Shown: in pieces, positions 1 through 9,362 of the stretch
Layout: each line of letters opens with the position of its first letter
Position numbering within the stretch: the stretch's first letter is position 1
Source: VXYL01 sp965199915
Lineage (GTDB): Bacteria; Pseudomonadota; Gammaproteobacteria; Pseudomonadales; Azotimanducaceae
Direction: 5' to 3'
Length of the DNA: 64,000 nucleotides
Assembly: GCA_965199915.1 (NCBI GenBank)
Contig: OZ241348.1
Location: 2,666,001-2,730,000, forward strand
Translations under genes and position numbers: made by a program
Notes under the pieces: model-generated
What the model saw: the letters and a program-made list of their open reading frames with translations, nothing else
The model's database searches: none
What the model was told of the DNA's origin: nothing

Positions 1-1292
1 TCTAGGTCGGTTGCAGTCCGCACTTCACCACCACCAGCCGCGTAGTAGACCTCATAGGGAATGAGCTGCGAACGAACCCGCCCGACGACCGCGACTCTCC
101 CCGGTGAGGGTGTGGCTTGCGCAATCTCCGTAACGAGTCGCAGGCGATGACCAATCGAGTCCGTCCGCACCACGGCGATATCTGCGTTGGGGGCGGCCGG
201 AGCAGTTGAGCTGGGTTTGTTCACCCGCCACTCGTTGTTGGCGATTAGCTTCTGGGAATGTCGGACTATGTTGAAGGGCGAGCGGTAGTTCACCCCGAGC
301 ACATGGGTCGTGAACGGTACTGCGAAGTGCTCTTCAGGACTGAGAATGTACTCGGGCGTTGCGCCACGCCATTCAAAGATCGCTTGATCGTCGTCTCCGG
401 CGATAGTGATCGACGAGCGGTGCCTATCGACCAGAGTTCGAACCAGCGCGAGATCGAGTGCATTAACGTCCTGGAACTCATCAACGAGGATGTGATCGAA
501 CCGAGCGATGCCGGTGACAGGAGGTCTGGTCCTGCCGTCGGCGTCGGGCGAACGCAGGTCGAGCCAACACCAGTACTTTTGATCCTCGAACGTGAACGTG
601 AGTTGGTCATGAAGACTCGTGCATGCGTCGCGCCAGAACCGGAAGAAACGGTCATAGAAAGCTCTTGGGCTATCAGCTGCGCTCTCGACACCGTCGGTCG
701 TTGCCTTGCTGTCGAGCACCTTGAGCTCCGTGAGCACGTCAAACTGCAGCTCCATTTGCGGTGCCAGCGGGCTCTGCTGAAGGGCATCAAGACGTGCCTT
801 GAAGCGGTCGTAGTTCGTGTCGGTTGTGTGGTCAAAACCCAGTGCTTTTAGGTCGTCCATGACATTCATCAGTCGTCGCGCACCGTTTCCACGCCCTACG
901 GCTGCTTCTTGGACGAACGGATACTTGTTGAACCAGATCGGGCGCAGCTGGTTCTTCATCGCGAAATACCTCTGCTTGTTTGAAGACAGGAGGCTCGTGT
1001 TGTTCAGTTGGTTGTGCATGCGCCGATAGCCATAGGCGTTCAGCGTGCTGATCGTGATGTGATCCTTGACCATCTTAAACGCCGGATCCCGCAACAGCCG
1101 GCCACGCAGCTCGTGAGTTGCCGCTTTGGTGAACGTGACAACGAGGAATCGTGGCGTCGATGCTGCGCGATTCGCGAGCTCAACGCAGCGGTGGAGCAGC
1201 GCTAGGGTTTTGCCACATCCGGCTGGTGCCAGCAAGCGGACATGCTTGCCCTCAGAGCGGCAAAACTCAAGCTGCGACTGGTCAAGGTTCAT
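1..1292 (-). CDS. UvrD/Rep-type superfamily I DNA helicase, 3' end outside window
   Basis: The minus strand is open from an ATG at 1292 to the window edge (430 codons visible). It shows superfamily I helicase motifs in order: Walker A PAGCGKT at residues 23-29, Walker B DEFQD at 271-275, motif III GDDDQAIFEWRGA from 299, and NYRSP at 335-339. Such proteins unwind DNA with ATP in repair or, as accessory genes, in phage defence. A cytosolic ATP-dependent 3'-5' helicase is expected from the family. The C-terminal third is missing because the window ends. The start lies beside a decayed methyltransferase gene on the same strand, so this may be a surviving member of a broken restriction or defence locus. 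It is shorter upstream of motif III than classical UvrD, so I do not call it uvrD itself. Confidence 0.85.
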   Translation of the reverse strand, partial: MNLDQSQLEFCRSEGKHVRLLAPAGCGKTLALLHRCVELANRAASTPRFLVVTFTKAATHELRGRLLRDPAFKMVKDHITISTLNAYGYRRMHNQLNNTSLLSSNKQRYFAMKNQLRPIWFNKYPFVQEAAVGRGNGARRLMNVMDDLKALGFDHTTDTNYDRFKARLDALQQSPLAPQMELQFDVLTELKVLDSKATTDGVESAADSPRAFYDRFFRFWRDACTSLHDQLTFTFEDQKYWCWLDLRSPDADGRTRPPVTGIARFDHILVDEFQDVNALDLALVRTLVDRHRSSITIAGDDDQAIFEWRGATPEYILSPEEHFAVPFTTHVLGVNYRSPFNIVRHSQKLIANNEWRVNKPSSTAPAAPNADIAVVRTDSIGHRLRLVTEIAQATPSPGRVAVVGRVRSQLIPYEVYYAAGGGEVRTATDL

Positions 1293-1389
1293 GAGCGGTG
1301 GGGTTCCGTGTAGTACGAGGCGCGAGCACAGACCATACCAGTTCCTCGGCTGGCGCGTCCATGCGTCTTGAAAGCGTGAATGGCGATGA

Positions 1390-2225
1390 TGGGCAGGGCG
1401 AGGTCCTCTTCGGCGAAGAAGCCGCGGTAGGCCAGCAGCGCCTCGTACACGGCGCCCAGCTGGTTGATGCCGAGCTGGGCGTAGGAGATGCGGCCGCTGC
1501 GTTTGACGCGGCCTTGAGGTGCGCCCGAACCTGCGCTACGCCCCGCTGGACGCCGAGGCGTACAGTGCGGCAGTGGCCTTCAGCGTGGCGTCTTCGCGGA
1601 GGGAGAGGATGTCGTCGAAGTCGAACCGCAGCAGCCGGTTGTGCGTCCACTTGCCGCGCTCGAGCAGCAGGACGCTGTTGCAGGAGAGGATGAGAATCCA
1701 GCGCGGGGGATGGGTTTGCGCGAACAGCCGCCGGGTGACGATGGTCTCCCACGTCTCGTTCAGCACGGCCTCCGGCGGCGGCGCTTCGCCGTGGAACTGC
1801 AAGGCGTGCGGCTTGAGCGACAGCGGATCTTCGCCTTCGCCGGTGGCGTCGAAGGCGCCGAGGGCGAGCAGGCGCGGGGCGCCGGCGGCCCCGCCATCGG
1901 CGCAGAGGATCGGCACTTCCGCGCCGTCCTCCAGCGCAAGGTTGGCGGGCTTGCAGGCGTAGCCCAGCGCCGCGAGCAGCAGTCGGAACCACTCGCGCTG
2001 CCGCAGGATGCGCTGGCCGGCGCGCCGCTCCCGCTCGAAGTCCCGCCGAAAGCGCAGATGCTCCGGCGCCAAGGCGCGGAGTTCGGCCCACGGGGTGCGG
2101 GCGTTTGTGAATTCGGCCCGCTCGCGCCAGCGATCGAGGGTGGCCTGGATGTCCCCGGCGAAGATCTCCGCCAAGTAATGGTGGCTGTAGAACTCGTTCT
2201 CGTTGTGGATGCCGGTGAGGGACAT
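1390..2225 (-). pseudogene. Decayed Eco57I-type class I DNA methyltransferase (N-terminal part plus scrambled piece)
   Basis: An open frame from 2225 to 1536 (229 codons, start MSLTGIHNENEFYSHHYLAE) resembles the N-terminus of large Eco57I/DISARM-MI-like adenine methyltransferases, which normally exceed 900 residues. It stops early. In another minus frame at about 1520-1390 the later conserved stretch GRISYAQLGINQLGAVYEAL followed by LAYRGFFAEEDL is readable. Between them, the plus strand at 1516-1563 reads EVRPNLRYAPLDAEAY, which looks like a further piece of the same protein in the wrong orientation. The gene has therefore lost hundreds of codons and its catalytic domain. I infer a dead remnant of a restriction or DISARM-like locus. 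The family assignment rests on remembered family motifs, not on a search. Confidence 0.7.
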
Positions 2226-2308
2226 GGCGTGGATGGCTCGTAGAATGTGGCCAATGTAGCGGAAGCGTCCAGTTCACGCCATGCCGCACGGGCGAGCGCC
2301 AGAGGATC

Positions 2309-2431
2309 ATGGGGTTCTCGCGTGAGCAAGCCATCCGCGAGGTGCTGGCCGGGCGGAAGCTGGATGCCCGTGTTGATGCGGTCGAGTCCGTATCGGAGAA
2401 CGGCTTGCTGGAGATCGGAGAGACGGGATGA
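2309..2431 (+). CDS. Small hypothetical protein (40 aa) upstream of methyltransferase
   Basis: A short frame from ATG 2309 encodes 40 residues, beginning MGFSREQAIREVLAGRKLDA and ending LLEIGETG. Its TGA overlaps the ATG of the following methyltransferase (ATGA), a layout typical of translational coupling. No family is recognised. It could be a small regulator, or the C-terminal tail of a larger gene whose front was lost when the neighbouring locus decayed. Confidence 0.35.
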   Translation: MGFSREQAIREVLAGRKLDARVDAVESVSENGLLEIGETG

Positions 2432-3366
2432 ACAGCGGCTATCTCGACAAGATCACACATGCGGACTGCCGAGAGCACCTTGGCCGTCTTGACGACGACA
2501 GCATCGAACTGCTGCTGTCGGACATTCCGTATGGAATAGCCTTGGACGACTGGGACGTGCTGCACAGCAATCAGAACTCCGCGCTGCTGGGCGAGTCGCC
2601 GGCGCAACGCGGTAAACCGGCGTTCAAGCGGCGAGGCAAGCCGATCAACGGATGGTCTCGCTCCGATCGCAACATCGGAAGGGAATACGAGGAATGGTGT
2701 CGGTCGTGGGCGCAGATGGTGTTCCCGAAGCTGAAGAGCGGCAGTTCCGTGCTGCTGTTCGGCGCGCGTCGGACGATTCATCGCGTGGTCAACGCCTTTG
2801 AGGACAGCGGCTTTCTGCTGAAGGACATGCTCGCTTGGAAGAAGAAGGCCGCCTATCACCGGGCGCAGAGGGTGAGCGTCGTCTTCGAGAGGCGAGGCCT
2901 GCACAAGGAGGCCGAACAGTGGCATGGCTGGCGCTTGGGCAACTTGGCGCCGATGTTCGAGCCGATCGCATGGCTGACCAAGCCCTACTGCATAGGCGGC
3001 ACCATCGCGGACAACGTCTTGGAACACGGCGTCGGTGCCATCAACGTCGATCGCTGCGGCCACCACGGCGTTGGTGCAACCAACGTCCTTGAGTTCGCGT
3101 TCGCCAAAGACGAGAGCCGGCTTCACGAGGCCCAGAAGCCACTCGGCCTAATCTCGTGCCTGATCGACTTGACGACCCAGGAAGGACAAACCGTGCTTGA
3201 CCCGTTTGCCGGCAGCGGCACGACGGCGGTTGCGGCCAAACGCCTGAACCGACGGTTCATTGGGTTCGAGGCCGTGAGTGCATTCCACGAAGCGGCGTAT
3301 CAACGATTGGGGAGCGAACGCGATGGAAGCGGTTCCCCGCCTTCGTCGCAAGCATCGTTGATTTGA
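2428..3366 (+). CDS. Beta-class DNA methyltransferase (N6-adenine or N4-cytosine)
   Basis: This 312-residue protein has the beta-class order of motifs. The catalytic motif IV comes first as SDIPYG near residue 31 (a DPPY variant with Ile), and the AdoMet-binding motif I comes late as DPFAGSGTT near residue 260. Between them is a region of about 200 residues that probably contains the target recognition segment. The length and order fit phage and restriction-modification methyltransferases of the D12/N6_N4 type (Pfam N6_N4_Mtase). It modifies DNA in the cytoplasm. No restriction endonuclease gene is visible beside it, so it may be an orphan or the survivor of the wrecked locus at 1-2.2 kb. The start ATG overlaps the stop of the preceding small frame. 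Confidence 0.85.
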   Translation: MNSGYLDKITHADCREHLGRLDDDSIELLLSDIPYGIALDDWDVLHSNQNSALLGESPAQRGKPAFKRRGKPINGWSRSDRNIGREYEEWCRSWAQMVFPKLKSGSSVLLFGARRTIHRVVNAFEDSGFLLKDMLAWKKKAAYHRAQRVSVVFERRGLHKEAEQWHGWRLGNLAPMFEPIAWLTKPYCIGGTIADNVLEHGVGAINVDRCGHHGVGATNVLEFAFAKDESRLHEAQKPLGLISCLIDLTTQEGQTVLDPFAGSGTTAVAAKRLNRRFIGFEAVSAFHEAAYQRLGSERDGSGSPPSSQASLI

Positions 3367-3580
3367 CACGCCGCCTCATTGAGGGTGAGCGTTTTGGCGG
3401 TGGCGTCGATCTCGAACCTGAGGTCGGCGTTTTTGTCGCGCAATCGGTGCAGGGCGGCTTCGCAGTAGGCAAGATCCCGCCGCAGGTTGTCGGTCAGCCA
3501 TCAGGCGGTGCGCTCCAACGGGCGCTGTCCAGCGTTTCGAGACGCTCATTCGTCCATCGGGTGGCTGCCGCATCTCGCGA
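3300..3580 (-). pseudogene. Short relic of a coiled-coil-like hypothetical protein, frameshifted
   Basis: On the minus strand two neighbouring frames read as protein-like sequence: TRWTNERLETLDSARWSA near 3565-3510, and then, in a different frame, LTDNLRRDLAYCEAALHRLR followed by DKNADLRFEIDATAKTLTLN, ending at a TGA at 3302-3300. Joined by one frameshift they would form a charged helical protein of about 85 residues. No start codon serves the second frame. It overlaps the 3' end of the methyltransferase on the other strand. I do not recognise a family. A dead small gene is likely, but chance coding character cannot be excluded. Confidence 0.3.
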
Positions 3581-3621
3581 TCCCCCTCAACGTCCGCGTC
3601 CGGCGTCGGGCCTCCTCGCCC

Positions 3622-3650
3622 TTGATACTGTATTCATATACACATATTCT
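3622..3650 (+). promoter_or_regulatory. imuA promoter with LexA box in the spacer
   Basis: A -35 hexamer TTGATA (3622-3627) and a -10 hexamer TATTCT (3645-3650) are separated by exactly 17 bp. The spacer contains CTGTATTCATATACAC (3628-3643), which matches the gammaproteobacterial LexA operator CTGT-N8-ACAG except for the last base. LexA bound here would block RNA polymerase. It lies just before imuA, whose operon is SOS-controlled in many bacteria, so SOS induction of this cassette is strongly suggested. Confidence 0.8.
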
Positions 3651-3661
3651 CGCCTCCCGCT

Positions 3662-4579
3662 GTGCGAATGGCTGTTTTGCGAATGGCATCTGGCCAACAT
3701 CGTTCCGGTTCGGAAACCGTTGCCGGGCTCGGCGCGGCGTTTGCCGCAACGGGCGCGTTTTCCGCCGCGGATGTGTGGCGGGCGGGCGATGCGGCGGCAT
3801 CTGGCGCGGCGACGCCGGTGGCGGGCGTGTTGTCGAAGCTGTCGAAGGCGGCTCGCGGTGCCTGGCAGGCGGACGAAGGCGGAGTGCATACCGGCTTCGC
3901 CGCATTGGATGCCGCCTTCCCGCATCGCGGTTGGCCGTGCGCGGGATTGACGGAGCTGCTGTGCGACGCCTGCGGCATAGGCGAATTGCGCCTGCTGGCG
4001 CCGGCGCTCACGGCGTTGTGCAGGAACGAGGCGCGATCGATCGCACTGGTCACGCCGCCCTTCGTGCCGTATCCGCCGGCGCTGCGGGACATCGGGGTGG
4101 ATGTCGCCAAAATGCTGTTGATTCGTCCCCGAAGTCAGCGCGAGGCGCTTTGGGCCATGCGGCAGGCGCTCGCAACCGGCGCCTGCAGCGCCGTGCTCGG
4201 CTGGCTGCCGGAAACAAGCCTGGGATTCGCCAATCTGCGGCTGCTGCTGCTGGCCGCTCGTCAAGGCGAAGCCTGGGGCAGCCTGTTTCGTCCGGCGCAA
4301 GCAGCCGAAAGCGCCTCTGCCGCCGAACTGCGTCTGCGTCTGTCGCCCCGCCCGAGCGGCCGCCTGCGGGTGGACATCGTCAAGCGGCGGGGCGGTTGGC
4401 CGTTGTCTGGCATCGAACTCGATGTCGGGACGCAAGGCGCTCTCGGTTGGAGGCACGCCTTTGGCGCCATGCGCCCTATCGCGCCGGCCGCACCGCACGG
4501 TGCCGCTGCCGAGCGGCACCCCCATGCCCTCGCTGCGGCGCCGCGCCGAATTGCCGGTGCGGGGAACCCCAGCGCGTAG
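3662..4579 (+). CDS. imuA: ImuA, RecA/SulA-like accessory protein of the mutasome
   Basis: This protein of about 300 residues is first in an imuA-imuB-dnaE2 cassette, which assembles an error-prone translesion polymerase after DNA damage. The RecA-like core is visible (HTGFAALDAAFPHRGWPCAG and the stretch AGLTELLCDACGIGELRLLA), as is the family's terminal pattern VKRRGGWPL. The usual ImuA ends soon after that pattern. Here about 50 extra low-complexity residues follow, so the tail may be spurious extension. GTG 3662, ATG 3668 and ATG 3683 are all possible starts. With transcription predicted to begin near 3657, ATG 3683 would leave a normal leader, whereas GTG 3662 would be almost leaderless. 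Control by the LexA box directly upstream is expected. Confidence 0.85.
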   Translation: MRMAVLRMASGQHRSGSETVAGLGAAFAATGAFSAADVWRAGDAAASGAATPVAGVLSKLSKAARGAWQADEGGVHTGFAALDAAFPHRGWPCAGLTELLCDACGIGELRLLAPALTALCRNEARSIALVTPPFVPYPPALRDIGVDVAKMLLIRPRSQREALWAMRQALATGACSAVLGWLPETSLGFANLRLLLLAARQGEAWGSLFRPAQAAESASAAELRLRLSPRPSGRLRVDIVKRRGGWPLSGIELDVGTQGALGWRHAFGAMRPIAPAAPHGAAAERHPHALAAAPRRIAGAGNPSA

Positions 4580-4630
4580 CGCTTGAATGTGGGCGAGGCG
4601 ATGCATGTGTTCGTTTGAGCGGCGCCGAAC

Positions 4631-6112
4631 GTGAAAGCGCTCTGGCTGGCCGCCCACTTTCCCGCGCTTGGGTTCGAGAACCACTGTCGCGCCACTGCCG
4701 ATGGCGATGGCGGGCGGCCCATGGCGCTGATCGAGAACAGAAAGATCGTGCAAGTGAATGCGCGGGCGGAGCGTCTGGGCTTGGCAACCGGCATGACGCT
4801 GGCAACCGCCGTCGCCATCGCCAACGAACTGGCGTACTTCGAGCGCGACCTCGATGGGGAACGCAAGCGCTTGGCGTGGCTTGGCCTTGCCTGCTATCGG
4901 TATTCCTCCCGCGTGAGCGTCGCGCCGCCCGCCGGTCTGCTTGTGGAGGCAGGCGGCAGTTTGCGCTTGTTCGGCGGCCTGCCAACGCTAACCGAGGAAC
5001 TGGACTGCCGGTTTCGGCGTCTGGGCCACTCGGCGAACATCGCCGCCGCCGCAACGCCGGCGGCGGCGACGGCGCTGGCGCGGGCGAGCAAAGAGGGGGG
5101 TCTTGCGAAGGATGCCGCGGCGGCGCTGCATCGCGTGCCGCTTGCTTGCGCGGACATCTCCGAGCGGCATCTGGAACGGCTGGCGAACATGGGTTTGCGC
5201 AGCCTCGGCCAGTTGCTGGCGCTGCCGCAACAAGAGGTCGGCAAGCGCTTCGGCCATGATCTGGTGGATTATCTCGCGCGCTTGAGCGGCCGCAAAGCAG
5301 ACCCTCGGGAGTGCATTGAACCGCCCGCGCGGTTCCGCTCCACGCTCCATCTGCCGGAATCCGTCGACGACAAAGAGGCGCTGTCCTTCCCGATGCGTCG
5401 CCTTGCCGACGAACTCGGGGCGTGGCTCGCGGCGCGTCAATTCGGCATCGAAACGCTGACTTGGGAGTTCAAGCCGTTGCGCGGCGAGGCAACGCGCCTT
5501 GCGGTGCGCTTCGCGGCGCCCACCGCCGAGCAAACGGCGTTTCTTGCGCTCAGCCGTCTGCGTTTGGAACGCGCGGAATTGCCAAGGGAAGTGACGAGCA
5601 TCGCGCTCGCCGCCGATGCGCCAACCCCGTTCATGCCGCCAGCGGCGGATTTGCTGGCAAAGCATCGAGCGGCGCTGTCGCGCACGGAATTGACGGATCG
5701 GCTTGCCGCCCGGCTCGGCGACGAAGCGATCCAAGTGTTGAAGATTGTCGACGATCACCGTCCCGAACGCGCTTGGGCACTGCTTCCAGCCACCGCCGGT
5801 TCGCGGCGCGACAAGGCAAAGACCAACACCGCTGGCAAGGTGGCAGCGGCAAACGCCGCTGTTGAAACCAGCGATGCCTCCAAGCGCCGGCCGTTGTGGC
5901 TGCTCGATGTTCCAAAGCCGGTCTCGATCGAAGACTTCACGCTGCTCGCCGGGCCGGAGCGCATTGAAACCGGCTGGTGGGACAGCGCCAAGCATCGCTT
6001 GTCCCGGGACTACTTCGTCGCCGTTGCCAAATCCGGCGCGCAATGCTGGCTCTATCGCCAGCGAAACGAACGGAAAGACTGGCAGTGGCATCTGCATGGC
6101 TACTTCTCTTGA
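4631..6112 (+). CDS. imuB: ImuB, Y-family polymerase-like protein lacking catalytic function
   Basis: 493 residues beginning MKALWLAAHFPALGFE. The Y-family (DinB-like) fold is recognisable, including ENRKIVQVNARAERLGLATG and a helix-hairpin-helix region near LERLANMGLRSLGQLLALP. The first catalytic acidic residue of true Y-family polymerases is replaced in the opening strand, as known for ImuB, which acts as a clamp-binding adaptor between ImuA and DnaE2. GTG start at 4631, 51 bp after imuA. The stop at 6110-6112 overlaps the start of dnaE2 by 17 nt, which indicates translational coupling and a fixed operon order. Confidence 0.9.
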   Translation: MKALWLAAHFPALGFENHCRATADGDGGRPMALIENRKIVQVNARAERLGLATGMTLATAVAIANELAYFERDLDGERKRLAWLGLACYRYSSRVSVAPPAGLLVEAGGSLRLFGGLPTLTEELDCRFRRLGHSANIAAAATPAAATALARASKEGGLAKDAAAALHRVPLACADISERHLERLANMGLRSLGQLLALPQQEVGKRFGHDLVDYLARLSGRKADPRECIEPPARFRSTLHLPESVDDKEALSFPMRRLADELGAWLAARQFGIETLTWEFKPLRGEATRLAVRFAAPTAEQTAFLALSRLRLERAELPREVTSIALAADAPTPFMPPAADLLAKHRAALSRTELTDRLAARLGDEAIQVLKIVDDHRPERAWALLPATAGSRRDKAKTNTAGKVAAANAAVETSDASKRRPLWLLDVPKPVSIEDFTLLAGPERIETGWWDSAKHRLSRDYFVAVAKSGAQCWLYRQRNERKDWQWHLHGYFS

Positions 6113-9100
6113 AATGGCCCAGGCGCGCCAAGCCGGCAATTTCGCCTTTGCGGAATTGCACGCCATCTCCAACTACACGTTTCTGCGCGGCGCTTCGCAT
6201 CCCGAGGAACTGGTGCGCACCGCCTTCGCGCTGGGCTACGAGGCCATCGCCATCACCGACGAATGTTCCCTCGCCGGCGTGGTCAAGGCGCATCTGACGG
6301 CGCGCGAACTTCGCATCAAGCTGATCATCGGCGCCGAGTTTCGCTTGCAGGACGGCATCCACCTGGTTTTGCTGGCGCCGACGCGCAAAGCCTACGGCCA
6401 GCTTTCGGAACTCGTCTCGCTTGGCCGGCGGCGTTCTCCCAAGGGCGAATACGCGCTCGCGCTTGAGGACTTCCGCAACAGCGTGGAGGACTGTCTGGCG
6501 CTTTGGATTCCTAGCCAAGGCGACATCGCAAAGCAGGTCGCAACGGGCGAGAACATCAAACGCCTGTTGCCGAATCTTTGGATCGCCTTGGAACTGTTTT
6601 TGGAACACGACGATCTGGACAAGACCGCGCATGCGCTGACGCTGTCGTCGCGCCTCGCGCTGCCGGTGGTGGCCAGCAACGGCGCCGTCCTGCACGTTCC
6701 CGAACGCAAGCCGCTGCAAGACGTGCTCACCGCGATTCGCTTGAAGGAACCCGTCCACGCGCTGGGCACGCGGCTCGATGCGAACCGCGAACGCTGTCTC
6801 AAGCCGCTGTCCAAGCTGGCCGCGCTCTATGCGCGCGAGATGCTTGCCGAAACCATGAATCTGGCCGACCGCTGCACCTTTGACTTAAGCGAACTGCGCT
6901 ACGAATATCCGCGCGAACTGGTGCCGAAGAGGCTGACGCCAGCCGCGCACCTGCGGCAGCTGACCGAGGCGGGAGCAAGAGAGCGCTGGCCGGAAGGCGT
7001 GCCGCGGCAGGCCGCCGAGTTGATCGAAAAAGAACTCGCGCTCATCGCCGAACTCGGCTACGAGTACTTCTTTCTCACCGTGTACGACATCGTCCGCTTT
7101 GCGCGCGGTCGCGGCATTCTTTGCCAAGGGCGCGGTTCGGCGGCCAATTCCACGGTGTGCTTCTGCTTGCAGATCACGGAACTGGATCCAACGCGGTCGC
7201 ATTTGCTGTTCGAACGCTTCGTCTCCAAGGAACGCAACGAGCCGCCGGACATCGATGTCGATTTCGAGCACGAACGGCGCGAGGAAGTCATTCAGTACAT
7301 CTACCAGCGCTACGGCCGAGACCGCGCCGCATTGGCCGCCACGCTCATCACGTATCGGCCGAGAAGCGCCATCCGCGACGTCGGCAAGGCATTGGGCTTG
7401 AGCGCGGATTTCACGGGCCTCTTGGCCAAATCCATCGCTTGGTGGGATAGCCGCGAAGACATGATGCGGCGGTTTCAAGCCGCCGGCGCCGATCCGACCA
7501 GCCGCATCATCAAGCAGTTCGCTTGGCTGGTGCGCGAAATACAAGGATTCCCGCGGCATCTCTCGCAGCATGTGGGCGGCTTCGTCATTTCCGCCGGCCC
7601 CTTGGCGCAACTGGTGCCGGTGGAGAACGCCGCCATGCCGGAGCGCACCGTCATTCAGTGGGACAAGGACGACCTTGAAGCGCTGGGGCTGCTGAAGGTC
7701 GATGTGCTGGGCCTCGGCATGCTCACCGCCATCCGCAAGACCCTCTCCCTGCTCGGCGGATCGCTGCGCATGGCGGACATTCCGCAGGACGATCCGGCAA
7801 CCTACGCCATGTTGCAGCGCGCGGACAGCGTGGGCGTTTTCCAAGTGGAATCGCGGGCGCAGATGTCCATGCTGCCGCGGTTCAAGCCGGCGAACTTCTA
7901 CGATTTGGTCGTTGAAATCGCCATCGTGCGGCCCGGACCGATCCAAGGCGACATGGTGCATCCATATCTGCGGCGGCGCAGCGGTTTGGAGGCGGTGAGC
8001 TATTCCAACGACGCCGTGCGCAAGGTGTTGGAACGCACGCTGGGCATCCCGATCTTTCAAGAGCAGGTGATCGAGTTGGCGATGGTGGCGGCGGGATTCA
8101 GCGCCGGCGAAGCCGACCAATTGCGCCGCGCCATGGCGGCGTGGAAGCGGCGCGGCGGTTTGGAGCCGTTCGAGAAGAAGCTCGTCGACGGCATGTTGGC
8201 GCACGGCCACGATCGCCAGTTCGCCGAGCGGATTTTCAATCAGATAAAGGGATTCGGCGAATACGGCTTCCCGGAGTCCCACGCCGCCAGCTTCGCCCTC
8301 TTGGCCTACGTCTCCGCGTGGCTGAAACGCCACCGGCCGACGGCGTTCTACTGCGGCATTCTCAACAGCCTGCCCATGGGCTTCTACAGCCCTTCGCAGT
8401 TGATTCAGGATGCCGTGGCGCATGGCGTCGAATGTTTGCCGGCGGACGTGCAGGAAAGCGGCTGGGACTACCGCATGGCCACGCCTCCGCACATGCCCGT
8501 GCATTCGTGCGGGCCCGTGCATTTGCACGGGGACAAGAACAACGCCAGCGAAAAGCCGCCCGCGCTGCGGCTTGGGCTGCGGCAAATCAAGGGCCTCGGC
8601 GAAGACGCCGGGCGTCGCATCGAAGCGGGCCAGCCCTTCCTGGACATCGACGATTTGCACCGCCGCGCGGCCTTGGACGATCAGGACCTCACCTGTCTGG
8701 CGCGCGCCGGCGCGCTCGCGGCACTCTCCGGCCACCGCTATCAGGCGCACTGGGACGCCGCCGGCGTCGACCATCCCTCGGCGCTTGCCAAAGCAGCCCA
8801 GGTCGCCACGCCTTATCGCACGACGGTTGCCCTCGAGGGCCCCGCCGAAGGCGAAGAGATGCTGGCGGACTACCGCTATCTCGGCCTAACGCTTGGTCCG
8901 CATCCGATGGCGCTGTTGCGCGGCGAACCGGAGTTCCGCCGCTGCCGCACGGCCAAGGAGCTGCAGGGCTTTTGCCAAGGCCAGTTCATTCAGGTCGCGG
9001 GCGTCGTCACCTGCCGCCAACGCCCCGGCACCGCCACCGGCGTCATGTTCATGACGTTGGAGGACGAAACCGGCAACAGCAACATCGTCGTCTGGAACTC

Positions 9101-9305
9101 CGTGCTGAAGCGTTTTCGCGCCGAGCTGCTCGGCAGTCGGCTCGTCGCCGTCAAGGGCATCGTGGAACGCGAAGGCAGCGTCGTCCACGTCGTGGCCGGA
9201 CAGGTGCGCAATCTTAGCCACAAGCTGACCGGGCTTTCGCTGGTCGAGACGCCGGTCTCCGGCAACCCGTCCGACTCTCTCTTCAAATCGAGGAACTTTC
9301 GCTGA
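6096..9305 (+). CDS. dnaE2: DnaE2, error-prone DNA polymerase III alpha-like subunit
   Basis: From ATG 6096 the protein is 1069 residues, within the usual DnaE2 range. An N-terminal PHP domain begins FAELHAISNYTFLRGASHPE. The palm region carries GRGSAANS and PPDIDVDFEHERREE (the DxD catalytic acids). An FQEQVIELAMVAAGFS helical segment and a C-terminal OB fold (VAGVVTCRQRPGTATGVMFM) follow. The frame is open further upstream inside imuB, but the ATG at 6096 matches the family N-terminus. It extends primers past lesions at the cost of fidelity, with ImuB and ImuA. It is last in the LexA-controlled operon and converges on tadC. Confidence 0.95.
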   Translation: MATSLEMAQARQAGNFAFAELHAISNYTFLRGASHPEELVRTAFALGYEAIAITDECSLAGVVKAHLTARELRIKLIIGAEFRLQDGIHLVLLAPTRKAYGQLSELVSLGRRRSPKGEYALALEDFRNSVEDCLALWIPSQGDIAKQVATGENIKRLLPNLWIALELFLEHDDLDKTAHALTLSSRLALPVVASNGAVLHVPERKPLQDVLTAIRLKEPVHALGTRLDANRERCLKPLSKLAALYAREMLAETMNLADRCTFDLSELRYEYPRELVPKRLTPAAHLRQLTEAGARERWPEGVPRQAAELIEKELALIAELGYEYFFLTVYDIVRFARGRGILCQGRGSAANSTVCFCLQITELDPTRSHLLFERFVSKERNEPPDIDVDFEHERREEVIQYIYQRYGRDRAALAATLITYRPRSAIRDVGKALGLSADFTGLLAKSIAWWDSREDMMRRFQAAGADPTSRIIKQFAWLVREIQGFPRHLSQHVGGFVISAGPLAQLVPVENAAMPERTVIQWDKDDLEALGLLKVDVLGLGMLTAIRKTLSLLGGSLRMADIPQDDPATYAMLQRADSVGVFQVESRAQMSMLPRFKPANFYDLVVEIAIVRPGPIQGDMVHPYLRRRSGLEAVSYSNDAVRKVLERTLGIPIFQEQVIELAMVAAGFSAGEADQLRRAMAAWKRRGGLEPFEKKLVDGMLAHGHDRQFAERIFNQIKGFGEYGFPESHAASFALLAYVSAWLKRHRPTAFYCGILNSLPMGFYSPSQLIQDAVAHGVECLPADVQESGWDYRMATPPHMPVHSCGPVHLHGDKNNASEKPPALRLGLRQIKGLGEDAGRRIEAGQPFLDIDDLHRRAALDDQDLTCLARAGALAALSGHRYQAHWDAAGVDHPSALAKAAQVATPYRTTVALEGPAEGEEMLADYRYLGLTLGPHPMALLRGEPEFRRCRTAKELQGFCQGQFIQVAGVVTCRQRPGTATGVMFMTLEDETGNSNIVVWNSVLKRFRAELLGSRLVAVKGIVEREGSVVHVVAGQVRNLSHKLTGLSLVETPVSGNPSDSLFKSRNFR

Positions 9306-9362
9306 ACGTCATTCGCGGCAACAAGAACCCTCGCCGCCCGCCGACGACAACGACGCCGCGCC

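Noticed and set aside
3487..5259. Plus-strand 590-codon frame over imuA and imuB
   Set aside because: Out of frame with both well-supported Imu proteins; arginine-rich shadow.
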